The notes beneath the pieces were generated by a model. It was not told the DNA's origin. It searched no databases and saw nothing but the letters and a program-made list of their open reading frames with translations. Shown here in pieces: positions 22,550-31,900 of a stretch of DNA of 35,570 nt (the stretch's first letter is position 1; every line of letters begins with the position of its first letter). The translations under genes were made by a program, and so were the position numbers. The stretch is taken from assembly GCA_902779075.1 (NCBI GenBank), contig CACZAK010000020.1, forward strand, positions 1 through 35,570. The letters are read 5' to 3'. This stretch comes from an uncultured bacterium (lineage in GTDB: Bacteria > Verrucomicrobiota > Kiritimatiellia > RFP12 > UBA1067).

Positions 22550-23013
22550 AAATCTCTCTCAACAAAGAATACGCCATCCGTCATCTTGGTGTGGCAGCAC
22601 TCTTTTTCGGCCTGTCGCTCTACTTCCTGTATGACGCGATCTTCGTATATCCGTACCTGCCTGCGGACGGAACGCACCACACGACGGTGGAGTTCCAGTA
22701 CACGTCGGCGGCTTTGCTGGCGTTGATGTCGTTCGTGGTCGCCTTCCGCGTGTTCCTTAACTGGCGTGCGACGCTTTCGTGGGACGAAGAGCAGATGACG
22801 GGCACGCTCACATGTGGCGTGCCGCTCAAGTTTGACGCCATAGACCACTTGGACGTAGGAAAATGGGAACCGAAGCAGATTCTCGTCGTGTGCGCGAAGG
22901 ACGGCCGTCGCGTGATACTGGACGCCTGGCATCACGCAGGTGCGCGCGAACTGGCGGAGAGGCTTCTTTCCCATGAACCGCCGTATGCTGTTACACCCGG
23001 CGGAAAAATGTGA
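22546..23013 (+). CDS. Hypothetical membrane protein with two transmembrane helices
   Basis: 155 residues, family not recognised. Two hydrophobic helices are present (LGVAALFFGLSLYFLYDAIF and SAALLALMSFVVAFRVFLNW), separated by about 30 residues. A soluble C-terminal domain follows, with RATLSWDEEQMTGTLTCG and a KRVILDAWHH-like end, resembling bacterial PH-like small membrane proteins. Translation is coupled to the Nif3-like gene by an ATGA overlap. The tRNA promoter lies inside its last codons. Confidence 0.75.
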   Translation: MKISLNKEYAIRHLGVAALFFGLSLYFLYDAIFVYPYLPADGTHHTTVEFQYTSAALLALMSFVVAFRVFLNWRATLSWDEEQMTGTLTCGVPLKFDAIDHLDVGKWEPKQILVVCAKDGRRVILDAWHHAGARELAERLLSHEPPYAVTPGGKM

Positions 23014-23019
23014 TATACT
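22991..23019 (+). promoter_or_regulatory. Promoter of tRNA-Leu
   Basis: TTACAC (22991-22996), a 17-base spacer and TATACT (23014-23019), with transcription expected near 23026, six bases before the mature tRNA. It may also serve the secreted-protein operon. Confidence 0.7.
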
Positions 23020-23031
23020 ATACTCCTCTCT

Positions 23032-23115
23032 GGGCGCGTGGTGAAATGGCAGACACGCTGGATTTAGGTTCCAGTTCCGCAAGGAGTGGGGGTTCAAGTC
23101 CCCCCGCGCCCACCA
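23032..23115 (+). tRNA. tRNA-Leu (anticodon UAG)
   Basis: An 84-base class II tRNA with the 3' CCA encoded. The acceptor stem pairs GGGCGCG with CGCGCCC. The D-arm reads GTGGTGAAATGGCAGACAC. The anticodon stem CTGGA/TCCAG encloses TTTAGGT, giving anticodon TAG at 23065-23067. The long variable arm is TTCCGCAAGGAG and the T-arm GGGGGTTCAAGTCCCCC. Confidence 0.98.
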
Positions 23116-23154
23116 GAAAAAGTTTGAACAGAACAGGCTATCTGGACAATCAGT

Positions 23155-24891
23155 ATGAAAAAAACATTGACACGAGGCGTTCTCGCCGTAGCGTGTGCGG
23201 CGATGTTTGCCGTACACGCCCAAGTGGTGGTCACACAGACGATTAAATTGAAGCGAGGTTGGAACGCGGTCTATGTCGAGGTGTCGCCGGCCGTGTCGCT
23301 GGATGAGGTTTTTGCGGATTGGCCGGTGAAATCGGTTGGATTCTACGATCCGGCGTCTTTCCTCGCCACGCGCCAGTTCTCGCAGACGTGGGATTCGCAG
23401 GGTCTGTCGATGAAGCCCATTGCGATGTGGCATCGTGGCATCCCGGAGGCGTCGCAGATAAAGTACATACCCGCCGGCACGGTGTGCCTCGCATTCAGCA
23501 CGAACGATGAACAGACTGTGGTGTCCGTGCAGGGCGTCCCCGCCGCACCGCGCATGACGTGGCACGTCACGGATACGAACGAGGTCTATAACTTCGTGGG
23601 GTTCTCGCTTCAGCCGGACGCGAAGATCGCGCCGAGCGACTATCTCGAGGGCTTTGACGGAAACTTCACAAAAAGCGGTTTCTACAAATTCGCCGGCAAC
23701 GACGAGGATGCGTCGCCGAGCATCACGCGGGTGTACGACACGTCGAAAGTGTCGGACGGCGACGTGCTGCTCGTGGCGACTGACACGCAGAGCGACTGGT
23801 CTGGCGTGCTGAACGTCTCGCCGATGGGCGGGCTTGACTTCGGAAGTGGTTCGTCGAAGGCGACGCTGTCCATCCGCAATGACGGCGCGGAGGACCGCAC
23901 GGTGTCCGTCGCGATGGAGACGTCGCCCTCTTATGGAGACGTGGTGCTGCCGCGCGGCGCAGTGCACATCCGCGACGCGGCTGTGGCACTTACCAATGGG
24001 GCTTGGGCGGTGGCTGGCGGCGCGGACTCGCCGCTGGCGACGAAGCGCCTTGCCGCAGGCGAGACCTGGAAGCTGGAGTTCGGGATAAACCGTCCGTCGT
24101 TCGACACGGGCGCGAAGGGCCTGAAGTTCGGCGCGCTTCTGCACGTGACGGACGTGGACGGCAAGTCGAAGATGCGCGTGGACGTGCCGCTGTCCGGCGA
24201 GACGTCAGGGCCGTCGGGCGAGACATGGCAGGCGGGCCTGTGGGTGGCGGACGTCGAGTTCAGCCGCATCGTCTCGCCGGGAAGCGACAAGGAGACGGAG
24301 ACCGGCGGCTCGGTGAAGCTGCGCCTGCCGATCCACATCGACTCGCATGGGACGGTGCGCCTCCTGCAGCGTGTCGTGGCGGCGGGTGAGACGGCGGCGG
24401 ACGGCACGTACGCCTACCGTCTCTTTGCGGGGACGGCGACGGTCCCGACGACGGCCCATGTCGCGATGCGCATCAGCGCGGTGTGCCTGCCGACGGAAAT
24501 CCCCGTAGTTCAGGCGACGGCGGCGGACATCGGCGCGGGTACGGCCACATTCGCGTTCACCGTGGCGGGTGGCGGGGCGACGAGCCTTCTGCGGCATCCG
24601 CTCCACCCGCAGCACGATGGGCTCCGGTGGGACTTCAAGACGCCCGCGCCGAACGGCGACGTGTTCTCGAACTACAAGGGCGACGTGAAGCCGGAGACGT
24701 TCTCGGTGCAGAACGAGATCACGCTCGCGCTCGTCCTGAACGGCGGCGAGGCGGCGTGGAACCCGGAGGAGACGAAGGGCGGCACGTGCCGTTGGACACT
24801 CACGAACCTCATGCGGCAGGGCCCGATCACGCTTGTCGGCGACATGTCTATCAAGCGCGTCAGCCCCCAGACGGAAATCATTTTGCAGTAA
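23155..24891 (+). CDS. Secreted protein of unknown function, first gene of the four-gene secreted operon
   Basis: 578 residues with a signal peptide (RGVLAVACAAMFAVHAQ). No catalytic family is recognised. The mature part is beta-rich; early residues read TIKLKRGWNAVYVEVSP, and later ones include RNDGAEDRTVSVAME, where a jelly-roll or Ig-like fold seems likely. The C-terminal part has ETFSVQNEITLALVL and ends TEIILQ. No membrane anchor or LPXTG-like sorting signal is visible. It starts only 39 bases after tRNA-Leu with a weak ribosome binding site, and the tail-collar-like gene follows after 29 bases. Its role is probably as a structural or surface component (inference from neighbours). Confidence 0.75.
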   Translation: MKKTLTRGVLAVACAAMFAVHAQVVVTQTIKLKRGWNAVYVEVSPAVSLDEVFADWPVKSVGFYDPASFLATRQFSQTWDSQGLSMKPIAMWHRGIPEASQIKYIPAGTVCLAFSTNDEQTVVSVQGVPAAPRMTWHVTDTNEVYNFVGFSLQPDAKIAPSDYLEGFDGNFTKSGFYKFAGNDEDASPSITRVYDTSKVSDGDVLLVATDTQSDWSGVLNVSPMGGLDFGSGSSKATLSIRNDGAEDRTVSVAMETSPSYGDVVLPRGAVHIRDAAVALTNGAWAVAGGADSPLATKRLAAGETWKLEFGINRPSFDTGAKGLKFGALLHVTDVDGKSKMRVDVPLSGETSGPSGETWQAGLWVADVEFSRIVSPGSDKETETGGSVKLRLPIHIDSHGTVRLLQRVVAAGETAADGTYAYRLFAGTATVPTTAHVAMRISAVCLPTEIPVVQATAADIGAGTATFAFTVAGGGATSLLRHPLHPQHDGLRWDFKTPAPNGDVFSNYKGDVKPETFSVQNEITLALVLNGGEAAWNPEETKGGTCRWTLTNLMRQGPITLVGDMSIKRVSPQTEIILQ

Positions 24892-24920
24892 CGTCTTTAA
24901 AAAGAAAAAGAGGAGCAATC

Positions 24921-25910
24921 ATGAAGAAACTGGTCATTGGAATCATGTTCGCGGCCGCCGCTGTCGCAACCCTTCCCTGTGCTGCGGCGGGAGCCGCGTT
25001 CACGTACCAGGGCGTGATCAAGGAAGTGGGCGGCGCCGTGCCCGCCAACAAGAACCGGACGGTCCAGTTCCGCATCTACGACGGACCGACGACGGATCAT
25101 CCGCTCTGGGGCCGCGCGTACAACGTGCTTCTCGATGCGAACGGGCTTTTCAACACCGCGATCACCGACGCGGCGGGCAGCGAGATTAACGGAGTGACGT
25201 CAACGGGTCTCGCGACCATCCTCGCGCAAAAGTCCGGTACGACGCTCTACATCGGCCTTACCGTCGACAACTCCTCCGGCGAGATCTCGCCGCGCCAGGC
25301 GCTCCTCGCGGTGCCATACGCCATCCATGCGGCCGACGCGGCGGCGGCGAGCGGCGACTTCACCGTGGAAGGGCAGACGACTCTCAAGGGCGGACTCACC
25401 GTGCAGGGCGGTGTGAACGCGGGCGCGGTCTCGGCGACGAGCCTTTCGGTGACTGGCAACATCTCTGCCGGGACGGCCGGTGCCTTCTCCGGCTACGGCA
25501 CGATCCCAGTTGGCGGCATCGTCATGTGGAGCGGCTCGGCGTCCAACATCCCGGACGGTTGGAAGCTCTGCAATGGAAGCAACAACACCCCCGACCTCCG
25601 CAACCGATTCATCGTCGGCGCCGGCGATGAATACGGCGTGGGGCACACGGGTGGCCAGAAGCAGGTCACATTGACGACGAACGAGATGCCGAGGCACTAC
25701 CACGAGTACGTGGGCGACGACCAGCTGAGAAACATAGAGTCCGGATGCTCCACGCTTATGCGCTACACGTCCACGCGCTACGACGCGGACTCCAGGACGG
25801 GCGGCAATTACTACAGCGGCGTCTTCGGCACGAGCTACGCCGGCAGCGGCCAGGCGCACGAGAACCGCCCGCCGTACTACGCGCTGTGTTTCATCATGCG
25901 CGTCAAGTAA
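24921..25910 (+). CDS. Secreted fibre-like protein with phage tail-collar-like C-terminal domain
   Basis: 329 residues with a signal peptide (IGIMFAAAAVATLPCAAAGA). The N-terminal domain begins AFTYQGVIKEVGG and contains LLDANGLFNTAI and PRQALLAVPYAIHAADAA, a pattern common in secreted fibre-like proteins of environmental bacteria. A short repetitive stalk follows (TLKGGLTVQGGVNAGAVSAT). The C-terminal part is a phage tail-collar domain: IPVGGIVMWSGSASNIPDGW, LCNGSNNTPDLRNRFIVGAG, TTNEMPRHYHEY and NRPPYYALCFIMRVK. Such domains trimerise and bind surfaces. GAGGAG precedes ATG 24921. No other phage genes are present, so this is a host-encoded fibre rather than a prophage piece. Confidence 0.85.
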   Translation: MKKLVIGIMFAAAAVATLPCAAAGAAFTYQGVIKEVGGAVPANKNRTVQFRIYDGPTTDHPLWGRAYNVLLDANGLFNTAITDAAGSEINGVTSTGLATILAQKSGTTLYIGLTVDNSSGEISPRQALLAVPYAIHAADAAAASGDFTVEGQTTLKGGLTVQGGVNAGAVSATSLSVTGNISAGTAGAFSGYGTIPVGGIVMWSGSASNIPDGWKLCNGSNNTPDLRNRFIVGAGDEYGVGHTGGQKQVTLTTNEMPRHYHEYVGDDQLRNIESGCSTLMRYTSTRYDADSRTGGNYYSGVFGTSYAGSGQAHENRPPYYALCFIMRVK

Positions 25911-25922
25911 GGATCGCCACCG

Positions 25923-28900
25923 ATGAGACGATTGCTCTTGCTGATGATGGCGGTGGCCGCGACAGGCGCGGCCCTCCCGGCGCGGGCGGAAAACCCCACT
26001 TACGTGCTGGGCATTCCAAGTGCGCCGACGATCTACCTGTCGGGCGACGCGGCCGACAATGCATGGCTTGCGGCGAACAACGCCTGTCCGGCGATGTCCA
26101 TCGCCGCGACGACGGGCGGCGTTTCGCGCGTCGAGTTCCTCGGTGCGCCGCGCATGGCGCTTGAATGCGCCGAGGCGGGATTCCCGCTGGAGCGCGCCAA
26201 GCCCGACTACTATCTCGCCGACGAGATCGAGCCGCCGGACGGCGTGGACTGGGCGACGACGTACGACGCCTACCTCGCGCTGCCGGCCGACGCGCGCGAC
26301 AAGTTCATCTTCGACGAGGACGACCACCGCCTGTTCGCGGCGCGTGGCGGCGTCCAGACGTTCACATGGTATCTCGCCGACGGCTCGGTCCGTCCGATGA
26401 CGTACAACGTGTCGATGTCGTGCTCCGGGCGTCCGCGCCGCATCTACTGGACGGACTACCCGTACAACAGCCCGGGAATCGACCTGAGCGGCAAGTTCGT
26501 GAAGTTCTTTGGGAGCGACGAGATCCTGACGCCCCGCTACGGTAGCGTCACGAACGTCGCCGCTGGCATCCAGCAGGTCATCACCAACAAGATCGTGAGC
26601 GGGCTCTGCCTGGACCCCTCGACCAAGACGCTCTACGCCTACGGACAGCTCCAGGGGCAGGTCGTGATGGCCTACTACGACTCGGGCACGTTCGAACGGC
26701 TGCTCCACGTGCAGGTGGTCGAGGTGTGCCGTCCGCAGGTGAACCGCCTCAAGGGCGAGATCGGGCGGCCCCTAAAGCCCGACGGGCGCGGCTACGACGT
26801 GGCCGGCCTCCGTCCCCAGCCGACCTACGTGCAGCCGTCCGACAACCGCGGCGACTACTACTACCAGCACAAGGGGATGCATTCCTACAGCCCCAAGAAC
26901 GGCAACGTCTATCCGCTCCGCCCGACGAAGGACTATCCGTCGAACATGGAGGTCTACTGGATGGAGACGGACGAGATGGAGGTCGATTGGCCGTTCGAGC
27001 TGGACCAGTACGCATGCGACTGGCCGGAGGACGCGACCGTGTTCGTGCGCGGCACCGCCGCTGCCCCCGGGTGCCCCATCTACGTGCCGTCTGGCTACTC
27101 TGCCACGCTCATGGACTACCAGGAACCGGAGGGACATGCCCACGCGGTTACCGGAGACGGCACGTTCACGACACTCGGCGAGGGGTATTCGCTCCTCAAG
27201 CTCGCGGCAGACGACAACGTGTGGTTCGTGCCGATCCACTCGATCATGCGCACGAACACCAACTACTTCACGCTTGCGGCGGAGGACATCCGCGTCGGCG
27301 TCGAGCTCCAGCTGCGCGGCGGAAGCGTCGCCGGCACGGCGCCGGGGTTCAACCCGGCATGCGACGTTTCCAGCCCCGGCTACATCTACGAAACCGCCTC
27401 CGCGCCGATCTGGAATCCGGACCTCTACGTTGCGCCGAAGCCGGACACCGCAGGCGGCGTTTCGACCGACATCGCCGAGGTGTCCTCAGACACCAACAAG
27501 TACGAGTCCGTCATCTACGCCGTGAGAGCGAGTGGAAATATCGAGGTTTGGTGGAACACCGCGATCCAGGAAGAGGGAATGGAAAAGCCGCTCGTGATCC
27601 CCACCCTGCCGCAGGTCTATTCCGTGCGGTGGCCGGAACCGGGCGAGACGCCGCAGATCGTGCTCGCCTCGCAGCTCGGCAGCGCGTCGGAATCGATCTT
27701 CTCGCACAACATGGGGTTGTACCTCTCCGAGACGAACTCAACGGCGGCGCTTCCCGAACGCAAGTACTTCGACGAGAGCGACGGCGGCACGGTCATGTTC
27801 TGGGTGAAGCCAGGCGAGTATGTCCGCAGCATCCTCTCGCACAGCGTGGTCGGATTTGGATTCGGTGCGCCTCGGGAGGACCTCACGGTTGCGCTCATAG
27901 ACGTCTACAGGCGTAACGGCACGACCTATCTCGAATTCGAGCGTTACGAGGACGCACGCTATGTCGACTACACGGATCCCGTGCAACTTCCGGGGAATGC
28001 CGGATGGCTCCATGTGGCAGTGTGCCTCTCGACAACTGGGGTGGTCGTATTCGTGGACGGGCAGAGCGTCTATTCGGGGGACGGCTCAACGGAGGGGATC
28101 CTCTCCGGCGCCTGCTCGGGTGTGATTGGTGCCATGTCCGCGCCGACCGCCTTCACCCGCTCGGGGACGACGGTGGGTGAGGTGCTCTTCTGGAACCGCG
28201 CGCTGTCGGCCGACGAGATCAGGTTGGAAATGCTCAAGGTCCACTCGGGGCGCGAGAACAACCTCACCGGGTGTTTCTCTTTCGTGGACGGGACGGATCT
28301 CGTCGTGACTGGGACCGACAGGCGCACGTTCGTCGAAAAGGCCCTCGGAACCGTGTGCGCCGCCCACGGGTGCTTGGCCGAGGAGAACGGGCCGCCGGCC
28401 GCCGGGACCGGCGTGATCGACGCGGACGGCGACGTCACGCCGAAGATCTACGTGCAGAACGACCGTGGCAAGACGGGCTACAACCCGAACGAGGAGCATG
28501 CCATCGTGCGCGCGGGCTCGGGCGGCTACGTGGCGTGGGCGCTCCGCGCCGACTTGAACACGGAGGGATCGTCCGCGCCTGGCGTGCTCGTGGAGTACGT
28601 GAAGGGCGGGCGCAAGGCGATGCAGTGGTTCGACGTGGCGGTCACGAACAGCGTCTACCCCGAACTCGCCGCCGACTGCGTGGCGGGGAAGGCGTTCCCC
28701 GGCCCGCACCCGATCGACTTCTTCGACGATCCGTGGTGTCCCGAGGATTCGTGGGACGAGCCGGTGGCGACGGCGCCTGCGTTCCGCGACCGCAAGAACC
28801 AGCTCTGGGCGCGCGCCGCCGGCACGGCGACGATGCGCATGTACTACCGCATGCAGGAGGGCTTCGCGTTTCCGGCCCTCGACCAGGCGAGCTGGCCCGC

Positions 28901-31900
28901 CGTCGGGACGGCGATTCCGTGGCTCTCGCTCCTCGGTGGCCTGCCGAGCTCCCCGTCGGTCCTGTCCGCCACGCCGCATCCGTGGACGTGGCGCGTGAAG
29001 TGGCCGGACGCCGTCCCGGAAATCGAGATCGGACGCACGCTCACCATGGCGGCGTCTGGCTTTCCGGAGGTGTGGAACTGCAAGTCCGTGGGTGTGGTGT
29101 GGCCCGCGACGGAGGAGGCGCGCAATGCCACGGCGATGCTGTTCGACCCCACCGTGGCGCAGGCGAGCGGCTTCCCGAAGACGACCTACGCGACCGTTGC
29201 AGACGCGATCGCCGACCTCGGCATCAAGCAGGGCGCGGGCGGAAACGGAACGCTCCGCAAGGGGCGCTGGACGTTCGACGGGCTGCCTCCGTCGATCTCC
29301 AAGCGGTTCTATCTCGACACGACGGCGGACGTCACGCGCTGCCTGAAGCTCGAGGGCGAGATGGAGGACAATTCGGCGGGCGTCTCGCTTCTGCACGTGA
29401 ACGTGCTGAACGCCTCGGAGCGCGAGGTCCTCTCGTCGCTTCTCGACTCGACCGCCTCTGCCGCCGGCAAGAGAGCGTGGCGCACCGCCATCGCCGCGCT
29501 CGCCACGAAGTGCGTGAAGCCGAGTCCGCACAGCGGGGTCTCCGAGAAGGAGGACCGTATCGACTACGAGCCGCGCGACCACTATGCGCTCTTCACGATG
29601 GGCGCGACGAACTACGTGACGCTCATCGAGAACGACACGACGAACGCGCTGATGAACGTCGCGCAGGGCGATCCGATCTCGATGCACCTCGTCAAGGTCG
29701 TCCCGAAGTACTACACGGCCCGCGTCGTCACGCGCGAGGACCCGCTCAACCTCCTCTCGCAGCAGCTTTCGATCATCTACGGCGAGGCGTTCGCCGGCGA
29801 GCCGGAGCAGTACGTGTTCGAGTGGAAGAAGTGCCGCCCGCACGCCGACGGCTCCGTGCCGACGGACTTCGACGACGAGTACACGGCGAAGTTCGAGCCG
29901 ACGGCCGGCCTCACGCGCTTCACGATCGGGCACCAGGGTGACACGCTCGAGAACATGGTGAACACGTACTACGCCGTGCGCTACCGCGCGGCGAGCGAAA
30001 GCTCGCCCGCCTACGCCGCGATGGGATACGCCTGGTCGGAGTGGACCGATCCGCCTGCGCTCGCGGAAGGGTGGGTGCAGCGCGTCCTCAACAACGTGAC
30101 GCCGTTCGCGCAGCGGATGCGCGACCTCGCGGAGAACGAGGCGGAGACGCCCGTCTCCATGATCGTGCAGGCCGGCAAGCCCTATGAGGGCGACGTGGCG
30201 CTCAACAACGACACGCTGAAGGACACGGGCCTCATCCAGCTCTACGAGACCCTGCTCTCCAAGGCGGAGTCGATGTCGCTCCAGATGGGCATCGACGACC
30301 TGGACGCGAACAAGCAGCTCCAGCTCGCGGTCGCCCGCCTCGCCGACCTCTACAACACGCTCGGCGACGAGGCGTACATCGACGCCCTGAACCCGACGAT
30401 CGGCTTCGGCGCGAACTTCAACAACGTCGAGATGACCGGATTCGAGCTCGACTACGGGGCGCTCTCCACCGCGCTCTTCGCGTTCGACAACCAGGTGCCG
30501 ACGCTCCTCGACGAGGAGCTCGCGCTCCTGCGCGGCCGGAGCGGCGACAACGCGCCCTCCACGCACATCTCGCCTTACTACAACCGCCTCGTGTGGAACT
30601 TCACGAAGGGCATCACGGCGGGCGAGGTGGCCTACGCCGTCAACTACGACATCAGCGGCAACAACAAGGGCATCATCGACGAGAACGACGCGGCCGACAT
30701 GTATCCGCAGGGCCACGGCGACGCCTATGGGCACTACCTCAGCGCGCTCTCCGGCTACTACCGCCTCCTGCGCAACCCGCACTTCACGTGGGGCGCGCCC
30801 GCAATGGGCGAGATGACGGTGGCGGACGCCGTGGTGAACGTGGACTACTACGACGAGGCGCAGTTCGCAAAGGCCGCGTACAATGTCGCCAAGGTCGCCG
30901 CCGAGACGGTGGACCGCACGGCGCGCAAGGCGTATCGGGACAACGGCGGCGCGTCCGGCGCGGGCTACCTCGACGACGACAAGACCCGGAACTTCGGCTA
31001 CGGCGAGTGGGCGTCGCGCGGCGGATTCGGGGCGCTCTGCAACTGGGCCGTGGGGAATGCGCTCCTGCCCGTCGAGCCCAAGAGCGGCAACTTCTGGCGC
31101 TACGCCTTCCGGAACGAGTCTGACTTCATCATGCTTCTGGCCGACGAGGACGAGGAATCGTATGGGGATCTCGACCCGGATGGACAGTGGACGGTCGAGT
31201 TCCAGATCGTGCCTGTGTCCGCGCAGCCTTCCGACGACGCCAATCTCCTGACCGTGATGGGGGAGAACTCGGCGTTCGGGTTCAGCCTCGCGGACGGGAA
31301 CAAGCTGGTGTTCGAGCGCCTCAGCGTGATCTCCGCGACCGTCACGAACACGATCTACCACTACGCCTATACCAACCTGACGGAGTCCGCCAACGCCGAT
31401 TCGTCCGTGACGTTCGCCGTGACGAATGGCACCCGGATCCTCGAATGCGTGTTCTACGGCACCAACAGCGTACCAGTCGCCCTGCCCGCTGGGTACAACG
31501 CCGGTCTGCAGCTTGCCCAGGGCGTGGACGAGGCTCCGGACGCGCCCGTCTGGGACGGCTGGGCATGTGCGAAGTGGCGGGATCCGGACACGGGCGAGTT
31601 CCTGCCGTACGTGTATGAGTCCACGGTCGAGACCACGGAGCCGTCCGACATCGTACTCGACAGCGTCGAGATCGGCACGGTCGCGTCCGGCGAGAACACG
31701 CTCGTGGCGATCCGGTCTCGCGGCGGCGCGGCGACCGTGACGTTGTTCGACAAGTCCGGCGCGAAGATCGTCGAGGAGGCGGTCGTCGGCTCGCTGGGTG
31801 CGGAATTGCGCTTCCTGCTGCTCGGCGAGGGGTATGCCGGGGAGATCGGCGAGGTCAGGTTCTGGGAGGACGTGTACAGAACGGACGCCGACCTCCTCGA

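Noticed and set aside
22426..24144. A 572-codon minus-strand frame containing WARGDLNPHSLRNWNLN
   Set aside because: That peptide is the antisense reading of the tRNA-Leu gene, a well-known source of false protein calls.
24921..25910. Prophage tail gene
   Set aside because: It has a Sec signal peptide and lies in an operon of secreted proteins, with no capsid, terminase, integrase or lysis genes in the window.
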